Source: Macrosoma leucophasiata (Eukaryota; Arthropoda; Insecta; Lepidoptera; Hedylidae). Taken from it: a DNA stretch of 64,000 bases. This document shows positions 22,996 to 34,299 of the stretch, in pieces; positions within the stretch are counted from its first letter, which is position 1; every line of letters starts with the position of its first letter. The position numbers were made by a program, and so were the translations under genes. The notes under the pieces are model-generated. The model ran no database searches. It had not been told where the DNA came from and was given only the letters and a program-made list of their open reading frames with translations. Where the stretch lies: contig JAWQUS010000017.1 of assembly GCA_036365455.1 (NCBI GenBank), positions 12,462,001 through 12,526,000 on the forward strand. Reading direction: 5' to 3'.

Positions 22996-23412
22996 CAACG
23001 TGGTCGCTCACTATGGGCCTCATAAGAAGGCTCAAGGTCAGCAAGGTTGCTCAGAGAGCAATGGAGAGAGCTATGCTTGGAGTTTCTCTGCGAGACCGAA
23101 TCAGAAATGAGGGAGATCCGCATGAGAACCAAAGTTACCGACATAGCTCACCGAATAGCGAGACTCAAGTGGTAGTGGGCAGGGCACATAGCTCGACGAA
23201 CTGATGGCCGTTGGGGCAGAGCAGTTCTCGAGTGGCGACCGCGTACCGAAAAGCGAAGCGTAGGCAGGCCTGTGGCCCACAAGATGGACCGACGACCTGG
23301 TGAAGGTCGCGAGCAATCGCTGGATGAGGGCGGCCCAGGACCGTTCGTTGTGACATTCTTTGGGGGAGGCCTTTGTTCAGCAGTGGACGTATTTTGGCTG
23401 AAATGATGATAA
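22996..23412 (+). pseudogene. RTE-type LINE C-terminus (type i), fragment
   Basis: Remnant of the C-terminal region after reverse transcriptase. It shows AMERAMLGVSLRDRIRN in one frame. Further on, split across frames by stops and indels, come the segment around a WGRAVLEWRPRT-like stretch, a GRP.RW.DD-like stretch, and the characteristic end near TTCAGCAGTGGACGT (a QQW-type C-terminus). The same family is on the minus strand at 44207-44985, which carries the adjoining upstream part. It is 5'-truncated, has several frameshifts, and is not functional. Confidence 0.8.
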
Positions 23413-23874
23413 CCCATTCCCGGAGAGTACCTATACGAGACACGTAAGAAGTTTTATTATTAGAACGTCTGTAGACGTTTACTGTCCGTGAAAGTGTTTA
23501 AAAAAATTACTAGTTTATGTTACAGTGAACGTAGACCTCAGTAGATAGTGTCAACGTTTAACATAGATTTCTATGGACTGCTCTATTCACTCACACACAT
23601 ATATGTGTATGTATGTATCTTCACGTCAAGTTGCTTACGGGATAGGCAGGAAGTGCAGGCTTCTCCTAGACTCATACATCTTTTTTTAGGAGATAGCTAA
23701 GCTTACTAACACTCTTAGAATGTATGTAATGTGTATGTGTATAATGTTCGCAGTAAGTGCATAAAAAACAGTGTCATAAATAATAGTACATTTTTAAATT
23801 TTGCTTTTAGGAAACCGAAAAGTAAAATAAAAAAAACTATATGAATAGATCACTTTTAAAAGTTATTTAAGGAC
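23413..23874. other. Mostly unassigned; short LINE tail inside
   Basis: AT-rich sequence. Positions 23609-23660 (minus) carry TATGTATCTTCACGTCAAG and a GGATAGGCAGGAAGTG piece matching the 3' end of the RTE-type LINE at 26957-27568. Confidence 0.4.
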
Positions 23875-24097
23875 TTATTACACGGCACGGAATTCAGGGT
23901 ACGATAGCAAGGGTCAGGGTAGTGTAATAACATTTAGGGCGTTAGGTCCCTAATTAAGGCGACCGGAGCGGCCCGTGTATTTGTACTGTGACTGAGTTAG
24001 GGCGCTGACGACCGGATAGTGTAATAAGCGAGCGGCAACCCGGCGCGAGGCCACGCCCACTGTTTCTGCCGGACCCTGAATACCGCGTCGTGTAATA
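23875..24097. mobile_element. MITE with TTACACGG ends (short copy)
   Basis: TTATTACACGGCACGGAATT at the left and the reverse of ATACCGCGTCGTGTAATA at the right are inverted repeats matching the 19497-19918 element. The interior shares GATAGCAAGGGTCAGGGTAG and GCGCGAGGCCACGCCCAC but lacks the large inner inverted segment. Confidence 0.8.
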
Positions 24098-24492
24098 GCC
24101 TTTTAAGTAATTTTGTGTTACAGATAATTGCTTTAACAACTCTTGGATAATCATAATATTATTTGAAAACAAATGCAATTTAACATAATAACATAATTAT
24201 GACACGTGTATTTGGTGTACTTATACTGTGTTACTGCCTATTTCTCTTCAGATAAAAATCTAGACAGAGAGGCGTAGCGGCGCGACGTAGCGGCAGAATA
24301 AAAATAGGTAAGGTTGGATAAAATGCATTGTGATAGGAATTTTATTGGTGCCATCATGTTAATAATATAGATATAAATGCGTTTCTTTTTCTCTCTCCTT
24401 GATTATAACTGGTAAATAATGTCTTCATTAAGCCTTTTATACAACATTTTATTTCATCAATAATTTTAAACAAATATTTATAATGTATTATT
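24098..24492. other. Unassigned AT-rich stretch
   Basis: Nothing recognised; 24280-24300 holds two short GGCG(CG)-type direct repeats (GTAGCGGCGCGACGTAGCGG). Confidence 0.3.
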
Positions 24493-24648
24493 ATGTAACG
24501 AAGGTGGCAAACAAGCATGCAGTTAACATGGCTGTAAGTGATGACTGCAGCCTATAGACATCTATACAAAACCAGAGGTCAAATTGCAGATACGTTGCGC
24601 TGAGAAAGTTCTTCTGTCTCTGTGTTAGTTATTACGGGGCCATACAAT
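24493..24648 (-). mobile_element. Bm1-like SINE, 3' half
   Basis: GGTGGCAAACAAGCATGCAG, then TGATGACTGCAGCCTATAGA, to TATTACGGGGCCATAC; 5'-truncated. Confidence 0.75.
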
Positions 24649-26228
24649 AACAATACATTTTGTTAAATTTTCAAAAAGATTCAACTGCGTTACCCAAGTG
24701 ATCGCAAATCAACTGTCAATGTGTATAACAAACTCATTTATTTGTATAAAAAACTAACGAGTAAATTGGACACCACTAGACACAGACAATTTGACCGATG
24801 ACCGAGCAGTGGGCAGCGGTCGTAGGCGGACAACTTCTAATTATCGTCTGATAAATCAAGAGGTCACATGTATTATATTCAATAAGAATAATTTTCAGGG
24901 ACATTGAATCGATTCATAGTTAAAAATAATAACGCTATGGTGTTGGGGCAACAAGAGGGGGATTGTTGACGTCAATCAATAACGCATGCGTCAAGAGTTA
25001 CGTGTTTGCCTGTGGTTGTCTCGCCTGTCGGAACTTGCCAAACATCAGTGCACCACCGTGCACTGTCGGATAGCTAGGGATACAAACGGTGTATCGATAT
25101 CAATAGCATCGATGTAGGCTGGAAACAGGGATGGGTGCTAAAATAACCAAGTTTTCATGAGCTACACTCATTGAAATGTACTTACTTTTATAGATTTATC
25201 TCGCGTGTATTAAACTAAAACGGTTTTTTTAAATCAACTTTGTTGCTTTTCAATTTCGATCACGGCCTTTTTTATGTTAACTACTTACTGTATAGGTTAT
25301 GCTTGAATTTTTATTTTTAGTTAAAATTGTAAATAATGCCGTTTACTTCATCTATGATATTTCTTTAATTGAAATATTCTTAACCATCGAAAAAATACAC
25401 AAGAGAAAAATCTGACTTTTGTTTGTTTCTGCAGCCTCAACACACAAATTTAGATGATTTGTTTTGATTGACACCATTAATATTTATTTTTAATATATTT
25501 TTCGAAAAATACGTACGCTTCGATATACTTATCATTGTTTACGTTAACGATAAGCATTCCTATGAGCCATACGCTCCACCGTTCCGGCGACAGACGCTTC
25601 CGACCCAATGACGACTGCTGTCACCACTAAATATAGTAGGTAAATATACGCAGGTGACAATGAAGTAGCCCGCCAGCCCTGCCGTACACCTGAAACTGAA
25701 AGTACGCCAGTCGCCCGTCTGTCTCAACGTTAATAAAAGGAGGTTCAACAACCGAGCCCCGAACCAATGACGCGTCGCCTAGATATATGCGGTATGCGGT
25801 TTAATATCTACCAACATCTAAATAAATCGCTAGGATTATTGCCAAGTGGAAAATCATCATCGTAATATATTGGACGCGCGGAATTCACAGTGACATTATT
25901 TTGACAGTGTGCGGTCTGGGGGATTTGGAGTCGTCCGCAGCGAGACTCACCCGACTTTTTTAAATATTTTTTATTTATAACTCATGCGCTTATAACAATC
26001 TCTAATTATAGACGCTACTTAGGGAACTATTTTGATTCTGACTATTGGGTATGTTTGAAAACAGAATTGATTTAGGGTGCACAGTATGATGTATTGTTTG
26101 TTTTCGTGTGTGAAATACGTAAGCTTTATTATTCGACGTAGAATATGCCTATTTGTTGATTGAATGCGAACTGCGACGCAATCAAAACGGATGGAAGCCA
26201 AAATCTCGAATATTAATAAACAATTCGC
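24649..26228. other. Unassigned stretch, 1.6 kb
   Basis: No recognised repeat or gene. A GTATCGATATCAATAGCATCGATG motif pair occurs near 25091-25114. The 63-codon frame at 25560-25751 (minus) has no recognisable domain. Confidence 0.3.
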
Positions 26229-26417
26229 CGACCCGGTTGGTTGGTGTGAGATGACCGTTAAAGTCAAAGGGTTCGATCCCCGCACCGGGACAAATGTTCG
26301 TATGGCCTACAGCTATTTGTTTCGGGTCTGGGTGTTCGTGTATGTGTTGTTTGTATATAAGGGCACCCACGACACAGGTTTATACTACTGTGGGGCTGTG
26401 AATGTAAGCGTATTTAA
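26229..26417 (+). mobile_element. tRNA-derived SINE (family 1)
   Basis: The head has a B box (GGGTTCGATCCCCGC) inside CACCGGGACAAAT. The body runs ATTTGTTTCGGGTCTGGGTG, GGCACCCACGACACAGG and GTGGGGCTGTGAATGTAAGC. The A-box region is altered (GGTTGGTTGGTGTG). Related copies at 34300, 41582, 48830 (minus), 54409 and 55160 keep a GGTTAGTCCAGCGGT A box. Confidence 0.85.
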
Positions 26418-26483
26418 TTTCATTTTCAATTTTTTTTTACAGATGCCTGCCTTTCTAATGGCAGAGAAGCGATAGACGCAGAC

Positions 26484-26586
26484 CTATATATATATATATA
26501 AGTATATAAATATATGTGTTATAATATTTATTTTTCGCAATAACACATGCGAGTAAAATTAAGAAAGAAAGAATAAGTTATATATG

Positions 26587-26643
<57 letters not shown>

Positions 26644-26655
26644 CTTATTCTCTCA
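26484..26655. repeat. (TA)n microsatellite region
   Basis: Alternating TA runs at about 26484-26516 and 26580-26642. The second run is bracketed by GAATAAGTTATATA and its reverse complement TATATAACTTATTC, giving a long AT cruciform-prone block. Confidence 0.9.
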
Positions 26656-26944
26656 CGCATATTGCAGCATTAGTTGTTAACGAAAAAATTTATTCGCTTG
26701 TTCTTACACTATCGTACTTACGTCTATACTTTTGAGTCAATTGCGCTATTTATAGCAAAAAAAAAGTAAAACATGGAACGTTTTCTAGCTTAATATGATA
26801 AACGACGCCTTAACAAGAGACAGGGTAGCCGAGAGGCAGGCCATGATAAATCGGATAGTGTAATAGGCCTTTAAGAGTATTTCATACTGCACCGTACCCC
26901 GCCGATGCGTGAATCGGGGTTGCAATTTTTTCGTCGCTGGTAAG
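26656..26944. other. Unassigned, with a MITE-like scrap
   Basis: Mostly unrecognised. CGGATAGTGTAATAGG near 26853 resembles an inner junction of the TTACACGG MITE. Confidence 0.3.
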
Positions 26945-27580
26945 TAGGTGTAAGTAAGTATGTATCTTCACGCCAGGTCCCTAACGGGGTAGGCAGAGAG
27001 TGTAGAGCGCCAGACATCCCGGTTCTGACAAACCTCTCGTGCCTCGTCTACCTTCATCATTTTCTTCATACATGCACGCCGATTCCTAAGACTTTTGACC
27101 CCACCATCAGACAGAACTCGACCTATTTGGTCATGGTAGGTCAGCCTTGCTCTTCCTGGGCCTCTGCAACCATCCACATTCGCATTGTATATCTGTTTAG
27201 TCATTCGCTCATTCGACATTCTTTCTATATGCCCGAACCATCGGAGCATGCCTTTTTTCATTTTTACACCGATACTATCATTCACACAAAGTCTCTTTCT
27301 TACATCTTCATTACGAACGCGATCGGTGAGTGATACACCGCAGATCTTGCGCAAAGATCTCATCTCGACCGCGTTCAACTTACTTTCATGCTCTTTCCTG
27401 CATACCCAGCTCTCGCTTCCATATAAAAGCGTTGGAGTAAGTACAGCATTATGTACGGCTAGTCGAGCCCGCTGGCTGAGATGTTTAGATTCTAGCAGCT
27501 TACCCAACGCTCCATTCACGCAATTCCCAGCAAGCACTCTTCTTTCTATGTCAGTGGTGTACCTACCATAGGTGTAAGTA
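26945..27580 (-). mobile_element. RTE-type LINE 3' end with 12-bp target duplication
   Basis: A 5'-truncated insertion of about 612 bp (26957-27568) bracketed by exact copies of TAGGTGTAAGTA at 26945-26956 and 27569-27580. The exact duplication and the undamaged reading frame suggest a relatively young insertion. Other pieces of the family lie at 12895, 16857, 23609, 31797, 34673 and 47603. Confidence 0.85.
26968..27570 (-). pseudogene. RTE-type LINE ORF2 C-terminus (type ii), open frame
   Basis: An open frame of about 200 codons from the truncated 5' edge (27570) to a stop at 26968, ending VRDLA. It encodes the region downstream of the reverse-transcriptase palm: TLLYGSESWVCRKEHESKLN, EMRSLRKICGVS, RVRNEDVRKR, GMLRWFGHIERM, GRARLTYHDQIGRVLSDGG and DVWRSTLSAYPVRD. 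This order (LYGSE-W, RMRW-GH, then a GRP-like segment and a W-near-end) is that of RTE-like and related insect LINEs often annotated as craniofacial-development-protein-like. The catalytic YADD motif lies upstream and is missing, so the fragment cannot work as an enzyme. Confidence 0.88.
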
Positions 27581-28234
27581 CCTAATTTATAATTAAAAAT
27601 ACTAGGTATATACGGAGTTAAAAACTAAATTTGGTCGCTCAATCATTTTGCAGACCAAAGTGAAATAAATACCAGTGTTGTAGGTATATGGCGGCAAATT
27701 TCACATTGCACTGCGCATTACGTACTGAAGTTTGATGATCAAAGTTTGTATGATAACACATCACAGTTGTTTACCTTCCAATACTTCACTATAATGTGCT
27801 ATAATCATGAGATCGCAAATAAAATCGAACTGAATCGAGCTAACTCCATGTGGCAATTACATTCGATAAAATGCAACGTTTGATATTTTATATTAATATT
27901 TTGATTCATTTATATATTAATATTTTGATTAATTTATTTTTTTATTGCTTCTTCTGTATGTTAGATCTACTAAACAAAGTAGATAATAATATATGCAACG
28001 CATTTACTACACTCAATGGCGGCAACTCTAAGCTGATCGCAGCGATATGAGTGTCGTGTGGTGCTTGCCTTAGGACGCGTGAGAGAAACTCCTGATGGCA
28101 GCGACCGTCGCTCACCATCTATGGACTGCAACTGTACAACCGGCAGGCGGCGGACCTCCTATTTAGATCTAACCGCCCTCTATTTTCGTCGAAACTCGGT
28201 GTGGCAATTACACCATTCGATAAAATACAACTTT
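27581..28234. other. Unassigned, flanked by a direct repeat
   Basis: A ~34-base direct repeat (TGTGGCAATTACATTCGATA at 27850 and its relative, with CAC inserted, at 28200) brackets ~320 bp that include a GC-rich patch at 28060-28160. Not recognised as an LTR or known element. Confidence 0.35.
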
Positions 28235-28511
28235 TATGTAAGGACGGTGGCAAACAAGCGTGCCGCTCACATTGATGTTAAGTGATGACTGCAGCCTATA
28301 GATATCTAAATAAAAACCTGAGGTCAAAATGCAGATGCGTTGCCACCCCTGAGACCTAAGTTGTTATATCTCTGTGATACTTATTACTGGGCCATATACC
28401 ATTACCATGTAACTGGTACACGATGGTGCTGAACACTACCATTTAGCGGCAGATAGAGGTAATGCGGTGGTGCCTACGCCCGCAAGCTCAGTCACTAGAG
28501 CTCTACCACCA
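28235..28511 (-). mobile_element. Bm1-like SINE, near full length
   Basis: From GGTGGCAAACAAGCGTGCCG through GATGACTGCAGCCTATAGAT and GGTAATGCGGTGGTGCCTAC to GAGCTCTACCACCAG. The tail lies at the left, in TATGTAAGGACG. Confidence 0.85.
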
Positions 28512-28592
28512 GAAAACAACTTTCATTAAAAAAATTGATTCGACTCTATGTGTAGGGTTCCGATTTTCAAGGAGGTATATTTTATAAGACCC

Positions 28593-28850
28593 GCTGCTGA
28601 CCCGGAAAACTTCGTATTGCCTCAGAATGAAATAATGTGTCAAAGATTTGATAGATACGGCCTATTTGTATGGGAAAATGAAATTGTAGTTTTTACTATT
28701 GCCCTACAATTTCTTCATATTTTTTATCTTTAAAACCTTCCCTGGACTTCCAAAAGTCATTTAAAACCAAAATCAGTCAAATCGGTCCAGCCGTTCTCGA
28801 GTTTTAGCGAGACTAACAAACAGCAATTGATTTTTATGAATATATAGAAG
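28593..28850 (+). repeat. Family B interspersed repeat
   Basis: CTGACCCGGAAAACTTCGTA, AATAATGTGTCAAAGATTTG, CCAGCCGTTCTCGAGTTTTA, ending in a TATATAGAAGAT tail. Confidence 0.8.
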
Positions 28851-29194
28851 ATAATCGAATATTACCTACTCGTAAACTAGTAGATTCTACTACCCAGTGA
28901 TAATTTTCCTTTGAAATTAGTTATATGTCTTATCGCCATGATTTATTTCATGCGTCCAAATACCACCGTTGGGCTGATACTTTTTTGCTAGACTTGAGTC
29001 TAGCAAAAATTCGCACTTTTAACCGTAACATTTCCCAACTGTTCCCTTGCTTGATAGATAAAGTGTTTTCACAAACTCTTAATATTTACTTAGACCTATT
29101 CAACGATAATAATGACCCCATACTACAGGGTAAGTGAAAAAAAAATACAGCTCTACCTTACGTGTAGGAGAGGCACACTAAAAAAATATGATTT
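28851..29194. other. Unassigned stretch
   Basis: Nothing recognised; a 70-codon frame at 28925-29137 shows no domain. Confidence 0.3.
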
Positions 29195-29283
29195 TGACAA
29201 AGCAGCTTTCTAGTACTTATAATCTACGGACAGACGGACAGGCATGACGAAACTATAAGGGTTCCTTGTAAGCTACGGAAAAA
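29195..29283 (+). repeat. Family E repeat, tail fragment
   Basis: ACGGACAGACGGACAGGCAT, then AACTATAAGGGTTCCTTGTA and CTACGGAA, is the 3' end of the family E repeat. Confidence 0.6.
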
Positions 29284-29286
29284 TGT

Positions 29287-29698
29287 AGATACTACGTGCT
29301 TTATGTACATCCTTACCTGCCATATAAGGCTTATTTCGCCTCGCGTCATACATACAAGTTTTTTTTATGGAAGTGGCAAATAAGCATACCTACAGTTCAC
29401 ATTGATGTTAAGCGATGACTGCAGCCAATAAACACCCACACAAAGACTAAGGTCAAAGTGCAGATGCGTTACCACTCCTGAGGCCTAAGGTGTTATGTCT
29501 CTGTGCCGGAAATTACAGGGCCGTACATTACTACCACCTGACCGGAACACGATAGTGCTGAACACTACCATTTAGCGGCAAGTATATTAGGTAATGCGGT
29601 GGTGCCTACGCCCGCAAGCTCCTTCACTGGAACTCTACCACCAGTAAAAAGATACTACCTGCTTTATGAACATCCTTACTTTAGGCTTATTTCGCCTC
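29287..29698. repeat. ~50-bp direct repeat flanking a SINE
   Basis: Positions 29287-29342 and 29650-29698 share AGATACTAC-TGCTTTATG, ACATCCTTAC and GGCTTATTTCGCCTC on either side of the SINE at 29359-29646. This is longer and more diverged than a normal target duplication. Confidence 0.75.
29359..29646 (-). mobile_element. Bm1-like SINE, full length
   Basis: Poly-T tail then ATGGAAGTGGCAAATAAGCA, TGCAGATGCGTTACCACTCC, GGTAATGCGGTGGTGCCTAC and CTGGAACTCTACCACCAGT. Confidence 0.9.
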
Positions 29699-30116
29699 TG
29701 TGATAGAAATTACGGTGCCATGCTTACAAGTTGAAATAAAACATACATTTCACTTAATAGGTCCTACTATAGGACATCATTAGATAAGCAGTTCCACCAT
29801 TATGCGACCCTGCAGCGTATGTCGGTCGTCGCACCCTCATTATAACTTAATCGCCTACATCAAACGCACTACATACTACATTGACCTATAATGTGGCTGC
29901 GACCACTTACTTTTCTCACACATTAGCTCGAAACACGTCCTCTGTTTAAAGTATGCCGCTAAAGTTCTGCAGAATCATAGACTCTACAACTCTACATCTT
30001 ATAGATTTGAGTGATTTTAACTTAATGCTAATGAATCAAATTTATCATTGTTTGTAAAAACTGTCCGCAAACTTAGGGATAGTAAGCTGCTACTGACGCT
30101 GGACGTATTTAGTGTA
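29699..30116. other. Unassigned stretch
   Basis: No recognised element; a few bases at 29700-29725 resemble an inner part of the Bm1-like SINE (AGAAATTACGGTGCCATG). Confidence 0.3.
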
Positions 30117-30374
30117 GCCAGGTCCGAATATTTTAGCGGTTAAAATCGAGACAGTAAAAAGCAAGCCAATTTATTGATTTATCATAAGCCTCGGGACCCA
30201 AAGAGGATTGATCTTTAGACAGGCTTTTGTCTAGCAGTGGACGTCTTTCGGTTGAGGTAATGATGATGACTGAATTATCAGGACATTTGACGTCCTGATC
30301 AGGTGTTAATCGGGACGAGTCCCCAGAGCCCTGGAAATCGGGACGTCCCGCGCAAATCGGGACACCTGGCAACA
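30117..30374 (-). repeat. Family D repeat with RTE-like tail
   Basis: On the minus strand: TGCCAGGTGTCCCGATTTGC, GTCCCGATTAACACCTGATC, a short stretch ending GACGTCCACTGCTAGACAAA (the reverse of the RTE-type LINE 3' end), then GATAAATCAATAAATTGG. The only other copy seen is on plus at 41176-41475. The 80-codon frame through it is repeat sequence. Confidence 0.65.
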
Positions 30375-31796
30375 CAAGACGTATCGGACCCGTTGAATCA
30401 AGTATTCATTCTGAAATTAAGTATCTCGACATTCTCAGTTTCGTGAATTAATTTATTTTTGCAAGGATTTTGGAACTACGCAACCGATCTTGTACAAATA
30501 GGTGAGATATTATCTAGCAATAATGTCAGAATTCTTGGCAAGCACTGGATGTACATTCTTAAATTAGTTAACAATATTCAATCAAATCGGATCATAAATT
30601 TTATGCATAATAATTCAATGAACGGTTAAAAAGGGACCGGATCCGTTTCTACTTCACGTATGATTGTAAAGAAATATGTTTATCTTTAGTCAGTTACAGG
30701 ATAAATAAAATATGCATTTGCATACCTAGTTTCGACATTTGCTAGCCGCTTAAGGAGTGCTTGGGATATGAAAGTCACACTAGCATTTATCCATAACACG
30801 TTTCGCGAACGACTGAGAAGAGTGCTTGGATCCATTATGTGTGGCGTGAACAAATAATCTCGCTCCAAACCATTATCGCCATTACGCGTATGTAAAATAA
30901 GTATTAAATTGCTCGGCAGAACGGAGACAGGCTGTGTTTGTTGAACCTACTCGAAACGCTCAGCCGATGGGTAATCTCTACAAAATTTACATTTGGCGCC
31001 AAAAGGAACTGTGAGTGACTGTGAGTGCACCATTTGGCGCGAACTGGAAGCGAATAAATATTTATTGAGCCCGAATTCTAAGTGGCTCCTTATTTGCTCT
31101 TGGATATTTTATTTCAATACACATGACTGTGCAATATTTCATCGCTGAATATGTTTGAGCTTGGAAAATACAATCCGCACTTCGTAAATGTTTGAAGGAT
31201 GTGTTTTATAAAGATAATAACCAGAAATTCTTATATAGACGCATGAAATGAGAAGTTGTACGAAAAATATGAATGTTAAATTTAGTCTTATCACTTTTAT
31301 ATTACAACACGTAAACCATTCTAAGCTACGAAAACTTCGTAGCACTAAAGAACATTATGAGTTTTACTTAGCTTAATGGGATTTGACATAATTCTAAGCA
31401 CACTTTTTGTACGGACCCTGGGTTGGATCGAGTAAAAGATTTAATATTAAAATAATTATGAAGTGAAATAAAATTCTAAATTAATGGAATAATGAAAATG
31501 AGTACGCGACGCGGCGGTGAAATGCGAACTGTCGATTTGGTTGTATGTAGGCGATCGGTGCAAGTTGATGACTTATACTAAATTATAATAAAATGAGGTG
31601 TAAAGCTTTTATTGTTTTAACATCGAATAAAAATGCTTTGTCTAAAAGGCAAATCATAATTCATAATTACGTCCACTGCTATATAAAAGGATGATAAGGG
31701 GAATATGCAATAATCACCACGATTTTCGATCGCACTAGTTTTATTGCCAGACCACCAGCATCTTCTTCGTCACTTTCTACCGCCACTTTGGAATGA
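30375..31796. other. Unassigned stretch, 1.4 kb
   Basis: No recognised repeat or gene; AT-rich with short ORFs lacking domains. The motif AACTGTGAGTGACTGTGAGT (31009) is a small tandem. Confidence 0.3.
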
Positions 31797-31987
31797 TTTA
31801 TGTATGTATCTTCACGCCAGGTCCATAACGGGGTAGGCAGAGAGTGTAGAGCGCCAGATATCCCGGTCCTGACATACCTCTCGTGCCTCATGTACTTTCA
31901 TCATTCTCTTCATACAAGCACGCCGATTCCTAAGACTTTTGACCGCACCATCAGACAGAACTCGACCTATTTGGTCATGGTAGGTCT
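31797..31987 (-). mobile_element. RTE-type LINE 3' end (type ii)
   Basis: TATGTATCTTCACGCCAGGT to CTATTTGGTCATGGTAGGTC matches the last ~190 bp of the LINE at 26957-27568, including its C-terminal coding end. 5'-truncated. Confidence 0.85.
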
Positions 31988-32592
31988 TGGAATGATTTGA
32001 CCGCCAATATTCGGTTGACTAAATGCACTAGCGGAAGAATTCTATTGACAAATTATACCTTACGACACGGATCCTTTTCCTACTTCATAAAAAATTACGT
32101 GACAAGAAACAGTAGGTTCCCACAAAATAACAATAAATTTCAAAATATACTATACGAGTACTTGCGTAAAATTATCACACATCCTTAAACCAATGGAATA
32201 TCATTGCTTGTGTATTTTTTAATTTATGACCATTATTGTGTTTATCACGTTATAAAGACAACCGGTGCACACATGATGTGAATACTATTGACTTACAATA
32301 CCTAAGTTATGGCTAATTTATGCGTTTGTGAAGCAATATGCGCGATTACGAGCTCACATCTGTGTATACATACAATAAGATTTTACTTGTTTCAATAATA
32401 CACGTATGTAAAGACCAACATACTTATGCAATACACATTGTATTCAACAGCACGAGATAAAAGTTGAATTTGGTTCCAAAAGACACATTTTTTAATTAAA
32501 TAAAGTATATTCAGCAAAAATTATTAGCATTAAATTTATGAATCTGAAAATATGTAAGGTATTTACGTATTCAAAACTCTGATTAAATGCAG
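31988..32592. other. Unassigned AT-rich stretch
   Basis: Nothing recognised. Confidence 0.3.
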
Positions 32593-32806
32593 TTAAGTGC
32601 GAGTCAGACTCGCCCATAATGGGTTCCGTAGTAGCAGGTAATATAGATACAGATTTTTTTTTTCATTTTTTGAAAATTTATATCATTTTTCAAAGACTAT
32701 TAAGAATAATCACGTTCAAACCAAATTTTGTTGTAAGATTTCAATACAGCTGTAATATAAGGAAGAGACAGACAGACAAACAAACGGACATGGCGGTATA
32801 ATAACC
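32593..32806 (+). repeat. Family E repeat, short copy
   Basis: Head AAGTGCGAGTCAGACTCGCC and GGGTTCCGTAGTAG; tail AGACAGACAGACAAACAAAC and GGACATGGCGGTATAATAAC. Confidence 0.7.
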
Positions 32807-33376
32807 GTATTTTAAAATAATTTATAAACAAAACATCTAATATAATTGAATCGAAAATAAAACATCTAATAGAATAGAAATCACACGGAGACCAGCATTT
32901 AAAAACACTGTTTCAATCAATAGACGTAAATACAGCTAAATAAATATTTAATGATAGGGTGTAACTTTATATCGATTGCCAACGTTATGCTACACATACA
33001 AGTATTTTACATTTCATTACATAAACGGAATAAAGTAATTACAACTGATAAATATCATAATAAGTAGGTCTAGTACGGTAATTTTATAATTAAATAATGC
33101 CTGTGTTTGTATATCGAGACATAGCTCAACTGCCTTTTAAATGTTGTAATATCTAAACCTAAGTAGAAACAATATCTGATTGAATAATTTTATTTAGTAC
33201 GTGATTGTGACCACGTACACGTTTATATACTAGACTGTTTCATACTGTATTTTCCTTTATCTATCTATGTGTAGGTATGGTTGATATCAAAATCTGTTGA
33301 AAACACCTTCAAAAATCATTTTTCTCTTATGAGGAGAGGAGAATAATTCACAAAAACACATTGTCATGTTTTTTTT
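32807..33376. other. Unassigned AT-rich stretch
   Basis: Contains a small tandem (AAAACATCTAATA, 32829 and 32860). No element or gene recognised. Confidence 0.3.
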
Positions 33377-33671
33377 ACTGGTGGTAGAGCTAGTGACAGA
33401 GCTCGCGGGAGTAGGCACCACCGCATTACCTAATTACCTATACTTACCGCTAAATGGTAGTGTTCAGCACTATCGTGTTCCGGTCAGGTGGTAATGTACG
33501 GCCCTGTAATTCCCAGCACAGAGGCATAACACCTTAAGCCTCAGAAGTGGTAACGCATCTGTATTTTGACCTCTGGTGTTAGTGTAGGTGTCTATAGGCT
33601 GCAGTCATCACTTGAGGAAAATCATCAATGTGAACTGTATGCTTGTTTGCCTCTTGCATTGCATAAAAAAA
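33377..33671 (+). mobile_element. Bm1-like SINE, full length
   Basis: ACTGGTGGTAGAGCTAGTGA, CACCACCGCATTACCTAATT, GTTCCGGTCAGGTGGTAATG, ATAGGCTGCAGTCATCACTT, CATTGCATAAAAAAAG. It carries a short internal AGGAAAATC insertion before ATCAATGTGAAC. Confidence 0.9.
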
Positions 33672-34299
33672 GAAAAGCAACGTTTTCGTCTATAGACGTT
33701 TACCATTTAGCGGCAAGTATTTTCGGAGGAATCGAATACAGTATACTACAAATTCGATTCCTTTATTTTATACGTTTCATTTCTAGTATGTTTTAATCGA
33801 AAGTTACTTAGTATTACAGAACAGGTTTCACCAAAAAAAAAGTCCAAATCTTTTGCTATCTTCTTTTGCCTGGTACACTTTCAGTGTGTCTGACTGAACA
33901 CGTTCACGTCTACGCTCGTCTTCTACACGTCCTACACGTTACAACACTCGTCTCCACATAATAATAGGTATATCGTGTCGTATCAGCTTTGGTGGGAAAT
34001 GGGCTTAACGATATGACTCTACGTCTCTATATATTAGGTAGTAGCTTTCAACAATCCATTAAATAACATTAAAATGTCAAGATATGGCTGGTAGGGACCA
34101 ATCAGATAGTATAAGACGAGCTTGTTCGATTTGGCAACTTCCCTTGGCTCTGTCTATCGCATGCCAACCCCGCCCAATATCTTTTAAACAACTTTATAAT
34201 TTCAACCCATTGTCAGTTAATTTTATGCATCTTATGTCTCATGTACAAATCAGATACGAGGTATAAAAAAAATCAAATGTATTATATCCGACGATTTGA
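33672..34299. other. Unassigned stretch
   Basis: AT-rich with an ACACGT/CGTCTAC-rich patch at 33895-33955; nothing recognised. Confidence 0.3.
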
